From the NCBI GenBank assembly GCA_947311845.1, contig CAMZMU010000071.1, positions 16,982,578 to 17,046,577 of the forward strand: DNA of 64,000 nt. The letters are read 5' to 3'. Under the pieces are notes generated by a model. That model saw only the letters and a program-made list of their open reading frames with translations. It was not told where the DNA came from and searched no databases. A program made the position numbers and the translations under genes. Within the stretch, counting starts at the first letter, position 1, and each line of letters begins with the position of its first letter. Below are positions 10,640 through 22,106 of this stretch, piece after piece. The DNA is from Poa pratensis (taxonomy: Eukaryota; Streptophyta; Magnoliopsida; Poales; Poaceae).

Positions 10640-12020
10640 AGCACCAGTTCCACCTGGTGTCTTCTCGAGCGCATCGAGCACAGGTCCATCAAGAAAAAAA
10701 CATCTCCTACATCAGCCGCACCAGCCAAGAGCAAAGCACCTAGCACAGAGGACCCGCCAGTCGAGGTACTCCTCATCGAGCCAACTTGGACTCAACCTTT
10801 CCTCCCATACATACTCCGCGGCGAGGTACCTGAAGACATAACAGAGTCAAGACGTGTCACTCGACGATCTAAAGCATACACCGTCATCAACGGCGAACTA
10901 TACAAGCGCAGCGTATCAGGTATGTTCCAGCGATGCATAGCATTTGAAGATGGCAAGCCATCCTTCGTGACATTCATGCAGGTACCTGTGGGCATCATGC
11001 CAGCAGTCGATCACTCATAGCCAAAGCCTTTCGCGCAGGCTTCTACTGGCCCACAGCACTCAAAGACGCGGAGGACATAGTCAAAAGGTGCATCGGCTGT
11101 CAAAAATTCGCCACAAAGCCGCATGCACCCACATCAGCATTGAAGACAATACCATTGGCCTGGCCCTTCGCCCAATGGGGGCTCGATATGGTTGGGCCAC
11201 TCAAAAAATCCTCCCATGGAGGGCATACTCACCTTCTGGTGGCGGTCGACAAGTTCACCAAGTGGATTGAAGCAGTCCCTATCACAAGTTCGACTGCCAC
11301 TACAGCAGTCAATTTCATAAAGTCCATCATATACCGCTTCGGTGTACCAAGCAGCATCATCACTGATAACGGTACAAACTTCACGGCTGAAGAGTTCCGA
11401 TCCTTCTGCAAAGAGCTGGACATCACGCTCAACTACGCATCCGTGGCACACCCGTAGTCCAATGGCCAAGTCGAAAAAGCCAATGGGCTCGTGACGAGCG
11501 GAATCAAGAAACGCCTCCTGGTGCCACTCAAAGAGCCGCGGGTGCTTGGGTCGAAGAACTCCCATCCGTGCTATGGAGCCTACGCACAACTCCCAACGCT
11601 TCAACACAATTCACCCCATTCTTTATGGTCTATGGCACAGAGGCCATCCTGCCATCAGATGTAAGATTCAATGCACCAAGAGTCGAATCGTACCATGAAG
11701 AAGACGCAGACGAAGCACTCGAAGACGCGGTCGACTTGCTCGAAGAAGCGCGCAACACGGCGCTAGCACGAACATCTGTCTATCAGCAGGACCTCCGCAA
11801 CTACCACAGTTGTTGACTGCGCACCAGGTCATTCGATGTTGGCGACCTAGTACTTCGACTGAAGCAAAAGAAGGTGCACAAACTCGCTTCTCCATGGGAA
11901 GGACCCTTCATCATCACCGAGGTCATGGGTGGTGGAGCATACAGACTGAAGCACGCGAAGACAGGCGAACTCTCGCACAATCCTTGGAACGTTGCGCAGC
12001 TGCGCCGTTTCTATGCTTAG
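10640..12020 (+). pseudogene. A integrase
   Basis: Zinc-binding HHCC pieces are seen near 10975-11115 (SRSLIAKAFRAGFYW, CIGCQKFATKPHAP). The catalytic core at 11140-11457 contains LDMVGPL, VAVDKFTKWIEAV and IITDNGTNFTAEEF. A TAG stop at 11455-11457 lies just before SNGQVEKANG, the block with the catalytic Glu. The C-terminus continues with TPFFMVYGTEAILPSD and WNVAQLRRFY, ending at 12020. No chromodomain follows. Confidence 0.85.
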
Positions 12021-12565
12021 ATGGCTCAGTCGCACAATGTAATAGGCACATATGTGGGATAGCTGCAGGTTTCAGACGCGCTCTTTTCCTTACCAGGGTA
12101 CCTACGGGGACTGGAAGGTTTTTAATGAGGCGGCCTGCAGCTTAACATTCAAAAGGGAATATAATCAAAATGTTCCTCCTATTTTCTGTTTGCTATTCGC
12201 ATAACTCATAACTTAGCCGCATCCGAGCACTCGGGGGCTGCGCTATCCAAAATGCGAGCTCTCGCAAAAACAAACAACCCAGACGCACTCGAATAATCGG
12301 GGGCTGGGTCATAAAAAAGGTTGTGCAAACAAACAACCCAGCCTCACTTGAATGCACGGGGGCTGGGCCTAACACAAAAAGCTCATAAACAGTACTCTCA
12401 GCTATACCCAAGGACTTGGGGGCTGGATAATCATAAGTTTACAATAAACCACTTCATACACCCCCACTCAATAGGCTCGGGGGCCGAGATGATACAAATA
12501 TTTAGTTCATGTTACTTACAAGTATTACATTTACACTCAGGGGCGACCCCCTATGCATAAAAAGC
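12021..12565 (+). repeat. A polypurine-tract-like repeat array
   Basis: After pol, the motif ACTYGGGGGCTG recurs about every 60 bp: near 12228, 12298, 12357, 12415, 12476, plus a weaker copy near 12538. Copies are separated by AAACAAACAACCCAG-like text. A related purine-rich string normally sits next to the 3' LTR in these elements. No coding is seen here. Confidence 0.65.
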
Positions 12566-13385
12566 TTAATCTACAGGTTCATCCTTTGGCTGTGTCCACT
12601 TCTCCTCCTTCTTTAGCACATGATGGATTAGGACCAGTGCGTCCACCCGTGTCTCTTGGTAGTGCTCCTCTATTTGCACAGGACCACCACCTGCTACGGG
12701 TGCAGACCCCATCGCAATCTTTTTCAAATCAAGGTGCGGAAGGTGCGACCGCACAAAGGCAAGAGCAACGTTAGCCCCGCTAATCAGTTGCTCGCGTACA
12801 AATTTCTTGATCGCCTTGCCCTTTCGAAATTTCTTCAGCAATGCAGCAAGGCTTTGTGGTTGCTCATTCAAAGGAAACAAAGCCTCGTGGACTCGAAACA
12901 AAGCTAACCTGCAGCTCTCCAGTCGAATGGCAGTTCACCACGCACGATCCAGAAGCTTTACCAAAATGGCACTTCTCGCCCTGTCCGACCAAAAAGGGTG
13001 GACAGCGTATTCCGCACTACTCGCTTGACCGTCGAGTCGGTCCTGTAGCCGCGCCTCCTCCTTCGACTGGTCAAAACAAACACCTATGGCAAAAATAATG
13101 CAAAATTGTCATCCCAGTCGACCTGTGTGTCGAGTCCACAATTCAATTTCCAAAAGAGCTTACACTCAAGCTGTAGGTTCACTTTTTCCAACTCCTCAAG
13201 CAAGAAGGCCTCCCGCTCCGTAGTTGGAGATGGCCTCGACTGTAACTCCGCATATGCGTCTTGTGTCTTCTTTAGCTCGCTTGTCACCTTGGAAAGTTTG
13301 AGCTGAAGGAAGTCGATGATTTTCTGATCATTCACGCTACGTGACTGAGTGGAGCCGCTCGCACCTGGACCAGTTGATGTTCTAG
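12566..13385 (-). pseudogene. A second antisense gene copy, 3' part
   Basis: The minus strand carries a coiled-coil-rich exon (about 13385-13084: KLSKVTSELKKTQDAYAELQ, FLLEELEKVNLQLE) and a last exon 12908-12566, preceded by the acceptor CTGCAG and containing VREQLISGANVALAFVRSHL. This last exon is a diverged relative of the last exon of the neighbouring antisense gene (CREQMVSGAQTTFLMLLAHG), so the 3' half of the antisense gene seems duplicated within A. The intron between the two exons is uncertain. Function unknown. Confidence 0.55.
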
Positions 13386-13570
13386 AGGCTCGGGTCTACA
13401 TCCAGAATAACTCAGAACATAAGAGAAACAGAAGAGATCAAGCAAAAGGCTCGGGGGCTGTGCCTCCTGGTAACTGGAGTTCATATTTCATGAAGCACAA
13501 ATACGAAGTCTGAAGTTTTTTACAGCAAAAGCAAAATCATAAAAATCCCTAAAACTAGGCGACGAAGGAA
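13386..13570. other. Spacer between the two antisense gene copies of A
   Basis: It contains one more AGGCTCGGGGGCTG motif near 13449 and no supported frame. Confidence 0.4.
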
Positions 13571-16500
13571 TCACTCGCTAGTCATTGACTTCTTGGAGGA
13601 AGGCTTCTTCGCCTGAACCTTGGCTGCCCTATCTTCAACAGTTGTTACAAGTTGTTGAGCATACTTTTGGGTAGCCTCCATCCAAGTGCCTAACCCGACG
13701 GTTTTGCCGCCAGGCCCCCTCGGGAACTTCGTCGTGACCTTGTCAAAATCTGCCTCGACTCCATGCGCGAGCAACATGAGAAAAGTAGTCTGAGCACCAC
13801 TTACCATTTGCTCGCGACAGAAATCGGCGACGGCAGTTCCTTCGGGCTTGAACAGCTCCACCAGTTCTGCAAACGTAGATGAAAGCTCATCATCTGGGAA
13901 GAAGCTGATGTGAAGGGCACCCAAAGCACTCGCTGCCTTCGTCAGCATCTCCCCTGCCCTACTGTTGGCAACCTCTGCGACAGCCACACTTTCATCAAGT
14001 GAAGCACCAACGTTTTGCTTGCCAGGAGCAGTAGGGCCATCCATCACATCTAGCATAGCATGTAAACACCATGTTCAGCAGCATATTACAAAAACTTCAA
14101 ATATCTAATGCAACGGCAAAATTGCATACCTGTTGATACGTCTCCAACGTATCCATAATTTATGCTGTTCCATGCTTATATTATACCATTTGCTACATGT
14201 TTTATATACACTTCATATCACTTTTATGCATTTTCTGGGACTAACCTATTAACAAGATGCCACAGTGCTAGTTCCCTGTTTTCTGCTATTTTTGGTTTCA
14301 GAAAGTTACTTCTGGAAATATTCTCGGAATTGCACGAAACAAAAGGCCAAGTCCCTATTTTTTCAGCACGTACACGGAGTCTGAAGGAGAGACGAAGACT
14401 CGCCACGAGGTGGCCAAACCATAGGACGGCGCGCAGTGGGCCCCACCGCGCCGCCAGGTGGTTTGGGCCCCTCGGGGGTCCGCCGACATCGCCCCTTCGC
14501 CTATTTATTCCCCGAGACGTGAAAACCCTAAAGCACCGAGCCTTTCATCCAGAACATATTCGCTGCCGCCGCCGTCGTCAACCCTAACTCGGGGGGTTTC
14601 TGAAGCTCTTCCCGGCACCCTGCCGGAGAGGGGAATCATCACCGGAGGGCTCTACATCGCCATGCCCGCCTCCGGAGTGATGCGTGAGTAGTTCATCCTT
14701 GGACTATGGGTCCATAGCAGTAGCTAGATGGTTGTCTTCTCCACTTGTGCCATCATGTTTAGATCTTGTGAGCTGCCTATCATGATCAAGATCATCTTAT
14801 TGTAATGCTACATGTTGTGTTTGTTGGGATCTGACTTATATTGATACCTATGTGGAGCTGAATATTATATTGTCATGTCTATGTCATTTGTGATCTTGCA
14901 TGCTCTCCGTTACTTGTTGAAGCCTTGGCCAAGTGAATACTTGTGACTCCAAGAGGGGGTATTTATGCATGATAGTTGGGTTCAACCTCTATTTAACCTG
15001 GGATAGTGATAGCAAGTTCTAAGGTTGTAGATGTGTTGTTGCCAATAGGGGTAAAACAGCAATGCTTTATTCAAGGATGAATGTATTGTTTACATTACGC
15101 ACATTACTTAATGCAATTGTCTGTTGCTTGCAACTTAATACTGGAAGGGGTACGGATGTTAACCGGAAGGTGGACTATTTAGGCATAGATGCATGCTGGA
15201 TAGCGGTCTATGTGCTTTGTCGTAATGCCCAAATGAATCTCATAGTAGACACCACAGCTCACACATGCATGTTATATGCACTTATCAATTGTCAATTGCC
15301 CAGCAGTAATTTGTTTACCCAGCATGTTAGTTATCTTATTGGAGAGACACCACTAGTGAACTGTGGACCCCGATCCATTCTTTTACATCTGAAATACAAT
15401 CTACTGCAATCATTGTTCTCTACTGTTTTATGCAAACAACCATCATCTTCCATTCGATACGTTTAACCCTTTGTTTTCAGCAAGCCGGTGAGATTGACAA
15501 CCTCACTGTTAAGTTGGGGCAAAGTAATTTGATTATGTTGTGCAGGTTCCACGTTGGCACCGGAATCCCTGGTGTTGCGCCGCATTACACTCCACCAACA
15601 CCTTCGAAGCAACCTCGTTTTCCTACTGGTTCGATAAACCTTGGTTTCATACTGAGGGAAAACTTGCTGCTGCACTCATCATACCTTCCTCTTGTGGTTC
15701 CCAACTGACGTGTGACGTACAAGCATTGTTTCCGGTGCTGTTGCCGGGGAGATATTCCCTCGTCAACTTAGCGCTAGCACCTGTCAAAGTGGCGCTGGCA
15801 GCAGAGAGTCGACCAATTGCCTGGTCTTCCCTAACTTCGGCTGCTTTCAGCCTCTTCTCCAGATCAGCAACTCGACGGGTAGATTTGCCCATCTCTTCTG
15901 CAGCGTCAGTCGTTCACTCTGCGAAACACATAAGCATTTCCTCAACATGCTGCAAAAGATAGTTACATCAAAACACTCGAGTTCTCAATACAGGATACTT
16001 ACTCTTCGCATCCTCGAGTTGCTGCTGCAAGGTGGCGACTTCCGTCTCCATGTGTACATATTTGGAGCCAGCCTTCAGTAGCTCTTGTACAAATGACTAC
16101 AGCACAATACGCGAAAGTTCAGAACAGATTTATCAGGTCTATGAACAGCTTTAACACCCGCTAGTGATGCAACTATGGTACAAAAGCACAAGCTTACATG
16201 ATTCAAGAAGGAGGAAGTCGACGCAGGAACGCCTGTCGCTGCTGCCTCATGCTTGTCAGCTGCAACCTCAGGCTCAGATGGTGTAGCCGCGGACGCCGGA
16301 GTCGCAGCGGTGGGCGGCTGCTCTAGTGGCAAACTCCGAGCAGTCGACGCCGCACTTCTCTTCTCCATCTGAGGTGGCGGTGGCAAATCCTCATCCGAGG
16401 ACACGCTGTTTCACACATGCTAAGTAAACAACTTGGCAATGTTCATAAACCATCAAAAAGCAAATGCACATACTACTTACTCTTCAGTAAGGTCGACCAT

Positions 16501-17860
16501 TCAACCAGCTGCAAGCACACCCATGCTGGGGCGTGATCTCTTCGGGGGTCGTGGGGGAAGCGAGCGAATCGGAGGAATATCGAGTGGCGCCATCGTCGAC
16601 TCCGTCTCGTTCCCCTCCTTCTCCTCTGAATCAGCAGTGTCTTCTTCCTCGCGTGACCACTTCTGCTTGGCCTGCACCTCATCATCGCCTTCATCGGCGT
16701 CTGGCGTATGTGCGGTGGCAAGTGAGGTCACTTCATCATCAGAGCCCGCCTCGAGTGGCTCATTGTCCGGCACTGGGCCGCTCTCTGGCAGGGGCGGCAT
16801 CGACTCATACATTCTGTGTCCCTGCACACATAAACAACAAAGGAATCAACATCACACATGCATAACATACCAACTTACATATAGTATCGACTGTTACCTC
16901 TGGTAGAGGGTTGCTTGTTTCATAAGGAGGCACAGGCGAGTTCATCTCGCAAGGCTCTTCATCAGTCAGTTTGGTAAGGCTTCTTACCAACTTCTCTGCT
17001 TCCGCATCTGAAAATTCCACTGCGCATGAGCGGGTTGGATCAGAAACCCCGTTGTATGCCCACATGGCATGAGCTCGGGCTCGGAGGGGCTGCACTCGCC
17101 TCTTGGCAAAAATGGCCAGCAAATGGATGCCCGTAACCTCCCGACCAACAGTGGTCTGAAGCTTTAACACCTTCTCCATCAGAATGTCAGCCTCTTCGGC
17201 TTCGACTCCGGTCGGCTGGGCGATCCAGGATGGCCTCTTCTTCACCAGGGCGTCTGCGTCAAATGGAGGCAACCCGAACGCTTGGGTGCCTATGGTCACA
17301 TCCTTGATGTAGAACCACTTTTGGCGCCATCCTTGCACAGACTCCAGAAAGTTGATCTTGAAGTACTCGACGTCAGGTCGAGTCTGTACTCCAAAACCAC
17401 CAGGTCCCTTGACACTGTGCTGGCGCTTGACGTTGAAGATGCGGCGAAACAGCCCGAAGTGGGGCGCAACGCCCAAGAAGCACTCGCAAAGAACGAAGAA
17501 ACACGCAATGTGCAAAAGCATATTGGGGGTAAAATCGTGCAATTGCACTCCATAAACATGCATCAGTGCACGAAGAAAGTTATGAACAGGGAAGGAGAAG
17601 CCCCTGTTCACAAAATCCACAAAACAGACCCGCTCATTGGGGCCTGGGCGCGGGATTACCTCGGCGCCGGGGATGCGAACCTGCGACGCGTCAGCTAGAA
17701 TCAGCCTGTCGTTCCGCAGGCCGGTGAGCATCCTCTTGCTGCAGGTGGTCTTGGTCCACGAGCCCTTGTCCCTCTTCAAGCCGCTGGCAGCGGCTCCAGC
17801 GGCGCTGTCTGCCGACGCGTTCGCGGCGCTCCTGCCCTTCCGGGTCGCGGGTTTCGTCAT
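13571..17860 (-). pseudogene. A antisense spliced gene (putative gypsy-type transposon domain), split by S3
   Basis: Minus-strand gene with six readable exons: 17860-16898, 16821-16481, 16405-16198, 16096-16003, 15918-15781 and 14049-13571. Each boundary shows GT donor (GAG|GTAACAG, AGA|GTAAGTA, CAT|GTAAGC, AAGA|GTAAG) and AG acceptor signals. Exon 1 has FVNRGFSFPVHNFLRALMHV and VQLHDFTPNMLLHIACFFVL, the hallmark of the putative gypsy-type transposon domain family (PF04195-like, from memory). Middle exons are acidic, then coiled coil. The last exon is helical and ends in a Lys/Ser-rich tail. Exon 2 has an in-frame TGA at 16501-16503. The solo LTR S3 sits exactly at the exon 5 donor. Start: ATG at 17860; an in-frame ATG upstream at 17950 is judged 5' leader. 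Biochemical role unknown. Confidence 0.7.
14134..15779 (+). mobile_element. S3: solo LTR of the S1 family (1646 bp)
   Basis: TGATACGTC...GCGCTAGCA, bounded by the 5-bp target duplication CCTGT (14129-14133 and 15780-15784). It is almost identical to the S1 LTR by eye and has the same terminus. No internal region is present, so it is a solo LTR, the usual product of recombination between two LTRs. It interrupts the antisense gene of A at a splice donor. Confidence 0.93.
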
Positions 17861-18537
17861 TATGATGGATGGTGGCAAAAGCTTGGTTGTTGGGCTATGG
17901 CGATGCGCTAGGAGGAAGAAGAAGCAGCGGCGGCGGAGAACTAATGGCAAGTAAAAACATTATTTACTCCGCCGCACCCTTTTAACCTCGACGCAAAAGA
18001 ATCCGCACCGTTGATGCGAGATCGTGGGCAAAGTAGCAAATCCAGCCGTACACGTGGCAGCCATGGAGAGCAACCGTTGCCGGCCACTTCGCCCACTACG
18101 CACGGGAATCTAGGAACCGTCATCATAGTCCCGGAGAAATCGTGCCTGAACGGTCAAATCCAGTCCAAACGGCTACATCGTGGGCCCACAGACGTGTCAC
18201 GTCCCATCTATAACAGCATAACGCATGTCACTGCGTGTCAGGCAGCGCAGTCGCCAAAAAACGTCATCCCTGACGTCATTGCACGCCCTATTCGGAAAAG
18301 AATTCGAGTCTGCCTGACGCAGATTGATCAATCGACTGCCTTGCTTGGTTCGGGTGTGAAAGAGCAATATTACGGCAAATTTGGTCACTCGACCGTTCCT
18401 TCGACTAAGGCATATTACTCCCATCGGGAGCGTATCAAAAAAATCTGTGACTAAGCATATATGGGATAAAAGATTTGAGATTATTCTCCATTGCAAGGAA
18501 TAAAGCACAATCTCAGGGGCTACTCCCATCGGGAGCG
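17861..18537. other. Leader and promoter region of the A antisense gene and 3' end of A
   Basis: No long supported frame. On the minus strand GGTTAAAAGGG (about 17977-17987) is a possible TATA-like box about 120 bp before the ATG. The string TACTCCCATCGGGAGCG occurs near 18414 and again near 18522, the second copy just before the presumed LTR start. Confidence 0.45.
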
Positions 18538-19071
18538 CTGTCGCGCACCCGATAGAATAACGACAAAGTGTCAGTCGGCAAAAGGCTCGACTCAGTTCAT
18601 ATACAAAATCATACTCGAAACATTCCCGAGTTGCGTCTGCGGCAAATTCCTCGGATGCTGCACGCATAGTGCAAAGGTAAGACCCGCTAAACTTTCGAGC
18701 TGGGCTAAGGACCGTTCCAGCAACGTCAATCCTTATACTTTTCGTGTCAGCAGACATGATGAAAAATCCCGACGGACGCGTTGGGTAAATTTCAAAGTTA
18801 TACTGCAGATCGATTCAGTAAGACCTCCGCGGCCTAGTCGAGTCTGACCAGTCTGTTCCAGATTCGAGTCCGGAGACTCGAGTTTGATTGAAAGTTAGTA
18901 AGGTTTACCCGGATGTGTAGTTAACCGGTCCCGATCCGTCGAGTGTACCGGGCCTACTGAGCTATTATCCCTTGATTATCATAAGCAAAAACCAAAGTTG
19001 ATGCAATACTCGACATAGCCAACATGTGTTATTCATACAGGAATTCCAATTACAACATACAGGCACATACA
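18538..19071 (+). repeat. Probable 3' LTR of A (boundaries uncertain)
   Basis: Follows the purine-rich CTCAGGGGCTACTCCCATC and starts TGTCGCGCACCCGATAG. It uses the ACTCGA-rich vocabulary of A up to about 19071 (ACATACA), after which the sequence switches to S2. No second LTR is in the window to confirm the ends, so start and end are inferred. Confidence 0.4.
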
Positions 19072-20094
19072 GGTAGATCATTGAAACTTTGATAACTTGA
19101 TTCTTTGAAATGTTTTGAGATATTTAGATGGTAAAGCTTGCTGGTTAATTAAGTTAAAATCATTAGTGGATTGTTGTCTTTAAGCTTGTACCGTACTTCA
19201 AACAATACTAAAATTGTTGAAGGTGTAGTTGGACTTGATAGCTTTCCATGTCTGAAAGTGCATCGTAGTAACTAAGTTGTGCTGAAGGTCGAGGGATCTA
19301 ACGGGGTACTTGTACCGCCATGAACGGCCCTTCTTGGAGTGAATTTTAATCATGCTCTTAATGTTGAACCTGCTAGTTGTTTGCAATAAACTTGTGAGTT
19401 CTTTTTTACTAATGTTAAACTACGTTTTTTTGGGCACTTCCACCATCCATATTTTGCTAGTCTCTTCGGTGCTGTGCATTGCCTTCTGCTCACATTGAGA
19501 GTTGTGCATACTTCGCCAGTACATCCAACCCCATGGGAGAACTTCCTCTTGTTCTCCTGCACATAAACCCATACATCTTCCTCAAAACAACCACCATACC
19601 TACCTACCACAACATTTTCATAGTTGTTCCAAGATATATTGCCATGCAACATCCATCTTACATTACATGACTTGTTGTCATTTATCATTTATATATTGCT
19701 TTGCATGATTCTATACAGCTGATGTGTGGTTTACCCATGTTACGCTAGATCATTGCACATCCTGCTACACTGGCAGAGGCATACAGTTTTATACATCATG
19801 TCTTGTTCGTTATGAGTTATATGTACCAAAAAGTGTGTTGTCATATTAGAGTGTTGCCCCTGCTAGAAAAGAGCCATGGAGGCCATCGAAAAGTGAAACA
19901 GAAAAAGAAAAAAAAAGAATAAAGAAAAGGGGGCAACACTACTATCCTTTATCAAAGTTGTGCTCATGTTTAGCACCTGCAGTATTCATAGTCATCATTT
20001 ATGCTCATGTTTAGCACCTATACTCCATGTGAGAGAGTTTTCATGTTCTACTTGTATAACTATGTGGGGAATTTACACCATAGAACTTGGGTTG
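19072..20094 (+). mobile_element. S2 internal region, left part (Athila lineage, non-coding)
   Basis: AT-rich, no coding frame. It reads like the 3' non-coding internal region of Sabrina/WHAM-type Triticeae elements as I remember them. It ends at CTTGGGTTG (20094), where composite C begins. The continuation is found at 38832 (TATATTCCAATGATGAGC). The left part of S2 would lie beyond element A. Confidence 0.65.
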
Positions 20095-20137
20095 TGTTGG
20101 GGGAATTTACACTATAGAACTTGGGTTGTGTTGGGAA
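20070..20137 (+). repeat. 34-bp tandem duplication at the left end of composite C
   Basis: Two 34-bp units, 20070-20103 and 20104-20137. Each holds S2 flank (AATTTACAC.ATAGAACTTG), the target duplication GGTTG and the first bases of the C LTR (TGTTGGG). The unit therefore spans an insertion junction and must have arisen after C inserted. Confidence 0.9.
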
Positions 20138-21102
20138 TTCAGCCCAACAGTATCCGCAAGAAGCTTCTTTGCGATTACTCGGGCCATCTGACTGATTCCC
20201 TCCGTTACTCGGAGAAGTCCTACCCAAACACTGCTCTGAACAAGGCTATCAAGGCCTTCCTTGCTGAAAAGGTTGAGACGATCAAAGAAAATGGCCTTCT
20301 GCCATTCAGTAAGAATAACCCGGCACCACCAGTAAGTACCGATTGATAAAAAATCTTAATAACATACTCTTTTCTCAATTATATACTGATTACTTTGCTT
20401 CTACTTTTTCACTAGGAATCTGATGTCTGGTGGCAAGTTGAAACTCCCCCTGCCACTCTGAAGATGATGAAGACGAGGCTCAGTCCTCGAGTGAAGAAGA
20501 AGAAGAAAAAGAAAAAGATGAAGAAGAATGTGAACTTGACTCCCTCGGCCACTTCTTCATAAGCTTAATTGAGAACGAAACTCAACCCAATTTATCCACT
20601 GATGCCCACTTTATAATACCAGAACCGGTTGAAAAGGCAGTCACCCCTTCGCCCGGCCATAGCTCTGAAGCTACTGAATCTGCTGCTACCGGGAAAAGGA
20701 AGGCTCACACCATCTGTGCCAAGGTGCCATATTCTCGCATATCCATAGAACCATATTCTTATCCTGCTATGCTAAAACTCAACCAAGCTCTTCTTCAAAA
20801 ATCTTCGCAGAACTCTGCTGAACCCTCTCTCAAGAGGAGAGCTACTCGGACCTCCTGGTGAGGATCCTCTTAACCCGGGAATCCCAAACATTCCCTCTCC
20901 ACGCCGTCCTGGTACTTCCTTTTCTAACTTCGAACCACAAAAACATCCCTCTGATAGTTATCCTTTAGCTGGTCAAATCCGAGTTTCTAAGTCATACTCC
21001 CTTACAGCTTCTTTAGGCTCCAGCAATGACCTCCCCCGTGATTTTCAAGTCAATATCGTGTAATATATATAATCCTTCTATTACTTGTACTTACCAACTT
21101 CT
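20136..21102 (+). repeat. Left arm of a ~1-kb inverted repeat
   Basis: The reverse complement of this segment matches 23376-24375 almost throughout by eye (exon 1 end, intron 1, exon 2 and start of intron 2 of the antisense gene). The arms are separated by about 2.3 kb, so a transcript across both could fold into a long hairpin. Confidence 0.8.
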
Positions 21103-22106
21103 TGAAGTTGAAACCAAGCTGCGCAAGGAAACTGAAGTTCATGCTTCAGACTTGGAGAAAACAATTGAGTCTCTAACTGCAGAAAACACCAAACTGAAGA
21201 AGGAGTTGGAAGAGGCTGGAGATAAATACAAGGTCTGCTATGACAAGATGATCAGTGTCCAGAAATATTTGGACACCCTGAAAGACCATATCAAGGATAT
21301 CCTTAATCCACTCATTGGTAAGCACCACTTCTTTTCACTTTTTCTTCTTTACTCGGCTTTCACATACTAACCCACATCATACTTTTCAGGCGAACAGAAT
21401 GCTGCCATCAGGAGATCATATCCAGAGAAGTTGAACTGCTTGAACACCATCATCCGGCAATTCCAGTTTGGCACTCCTGAGATCATGAAAGCGTGTTAAG
21501 ATCAACTGTGCTCCTCCCAAAGTGATATATGAATCCCTACATCAGCTTTCCATGATCCCTGAGTGGTTAGATCTCTGGGCGCGATCAGCATGCCGGGTTG
21601 GCGCAATGCGCAGCTTGGCTCTTGCCAAAGCTTACAACCCACGCCTTAACCCGGCTCCTTTTGTCGAAGGATTTCCTCAGTACAACGCTGATGGCACCAA
21701 GTTTGGAGGAAAAGATTTCAAGGAAATATCTGCCCAAACCCGGCCTATTGCTTGCAAAATAGCTGAAGGCCTCAATCTGTCGGTTTTCCAAGATGCAGTG
21801 GATGAGAACAACACTCCAATTCCCACTCCTGAACCCAAGCATTTTGATCTACTGGCCAAGCTGAGAGACTCCATTGCGAAGATGAAGAAAGCTGCAGCGC
21901 CAAGTACCTCTACCCCAGTTGTCCCTGCACCCAGCCGTGCCCCCACCACTCCAATCATGGAAAAGCCGGCTGATGTTGCTAACGAAACTGCAGAAGATGA
22001 AGGCACTGCACCGACTAATTCCCAGGCCAAAGCTCCTGAAGATAACCCGGCTTCTGCCGAAGCTGAAGCTGCCAAGGGAACCTCAACCGATAACCCGGCT
22101 ATCTAA
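20136..22106 (+). pseudogene. C inverted copy of the antisense gene, exons 1 (end) to 5
   Basis: Exon 1 end 20136-20331 (donor CCA|GTAAGTACC), exon 2 about 20417-21058, exon 4 about 21098-21316 (coiled coil LRKETEVHASDLEKTIESL, donor GTAAGCACC) and exon 5 about 21390-22106, whose last 195 codons are open (ESLHQLSMIPEWLDLWARS, then a Pro/Ala/Glu-rich tail). Exon 3 and its introns are missing through a deletion between two CCAACT sequences. A stop and frame change at about 21500 also break exon 5. It reads on the + strand here, opposite to its two other copies in C. Confidence 0.75.

Larger units (their letters stand above)
7330..19071 (+). mobile_element. A: Tat-lineage gypsy element, 5' end missing, split by solo LTR S3
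   Basis: Order on the + strand: gag C-terminus, protease, reverse transcriptase, RNase H, integrase, polypurine-like array, then two antisense gene copies on the minus strand, and a probable 3' LTR from about 18538. The gag N-terminus and 5' LTR are absent, presumably left of inserted element X. Domain order (RNase H before integrase, no chromodomain) and the antisense gene fit the Tat/Retand clade. Many frameshifts and stops make it defective. Base 14133/15780 is interrupted by S3. The right boundary is approximate. Confidence 0.8.

Noticed and set aside
12225..12548. Evenly spaced motifs read as a CRISPR-like array
   Set aside because: The units are degenerate purine tracts of a plant retroelement; the spacers are similar to each other and there is no cas context.
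18011..18847. Frames of 147, 186 and 118 aa near the A 3' end
   Set aside because: They lie in the LTR and leader of A, overlap on opposite strands and have no recognisable motif.
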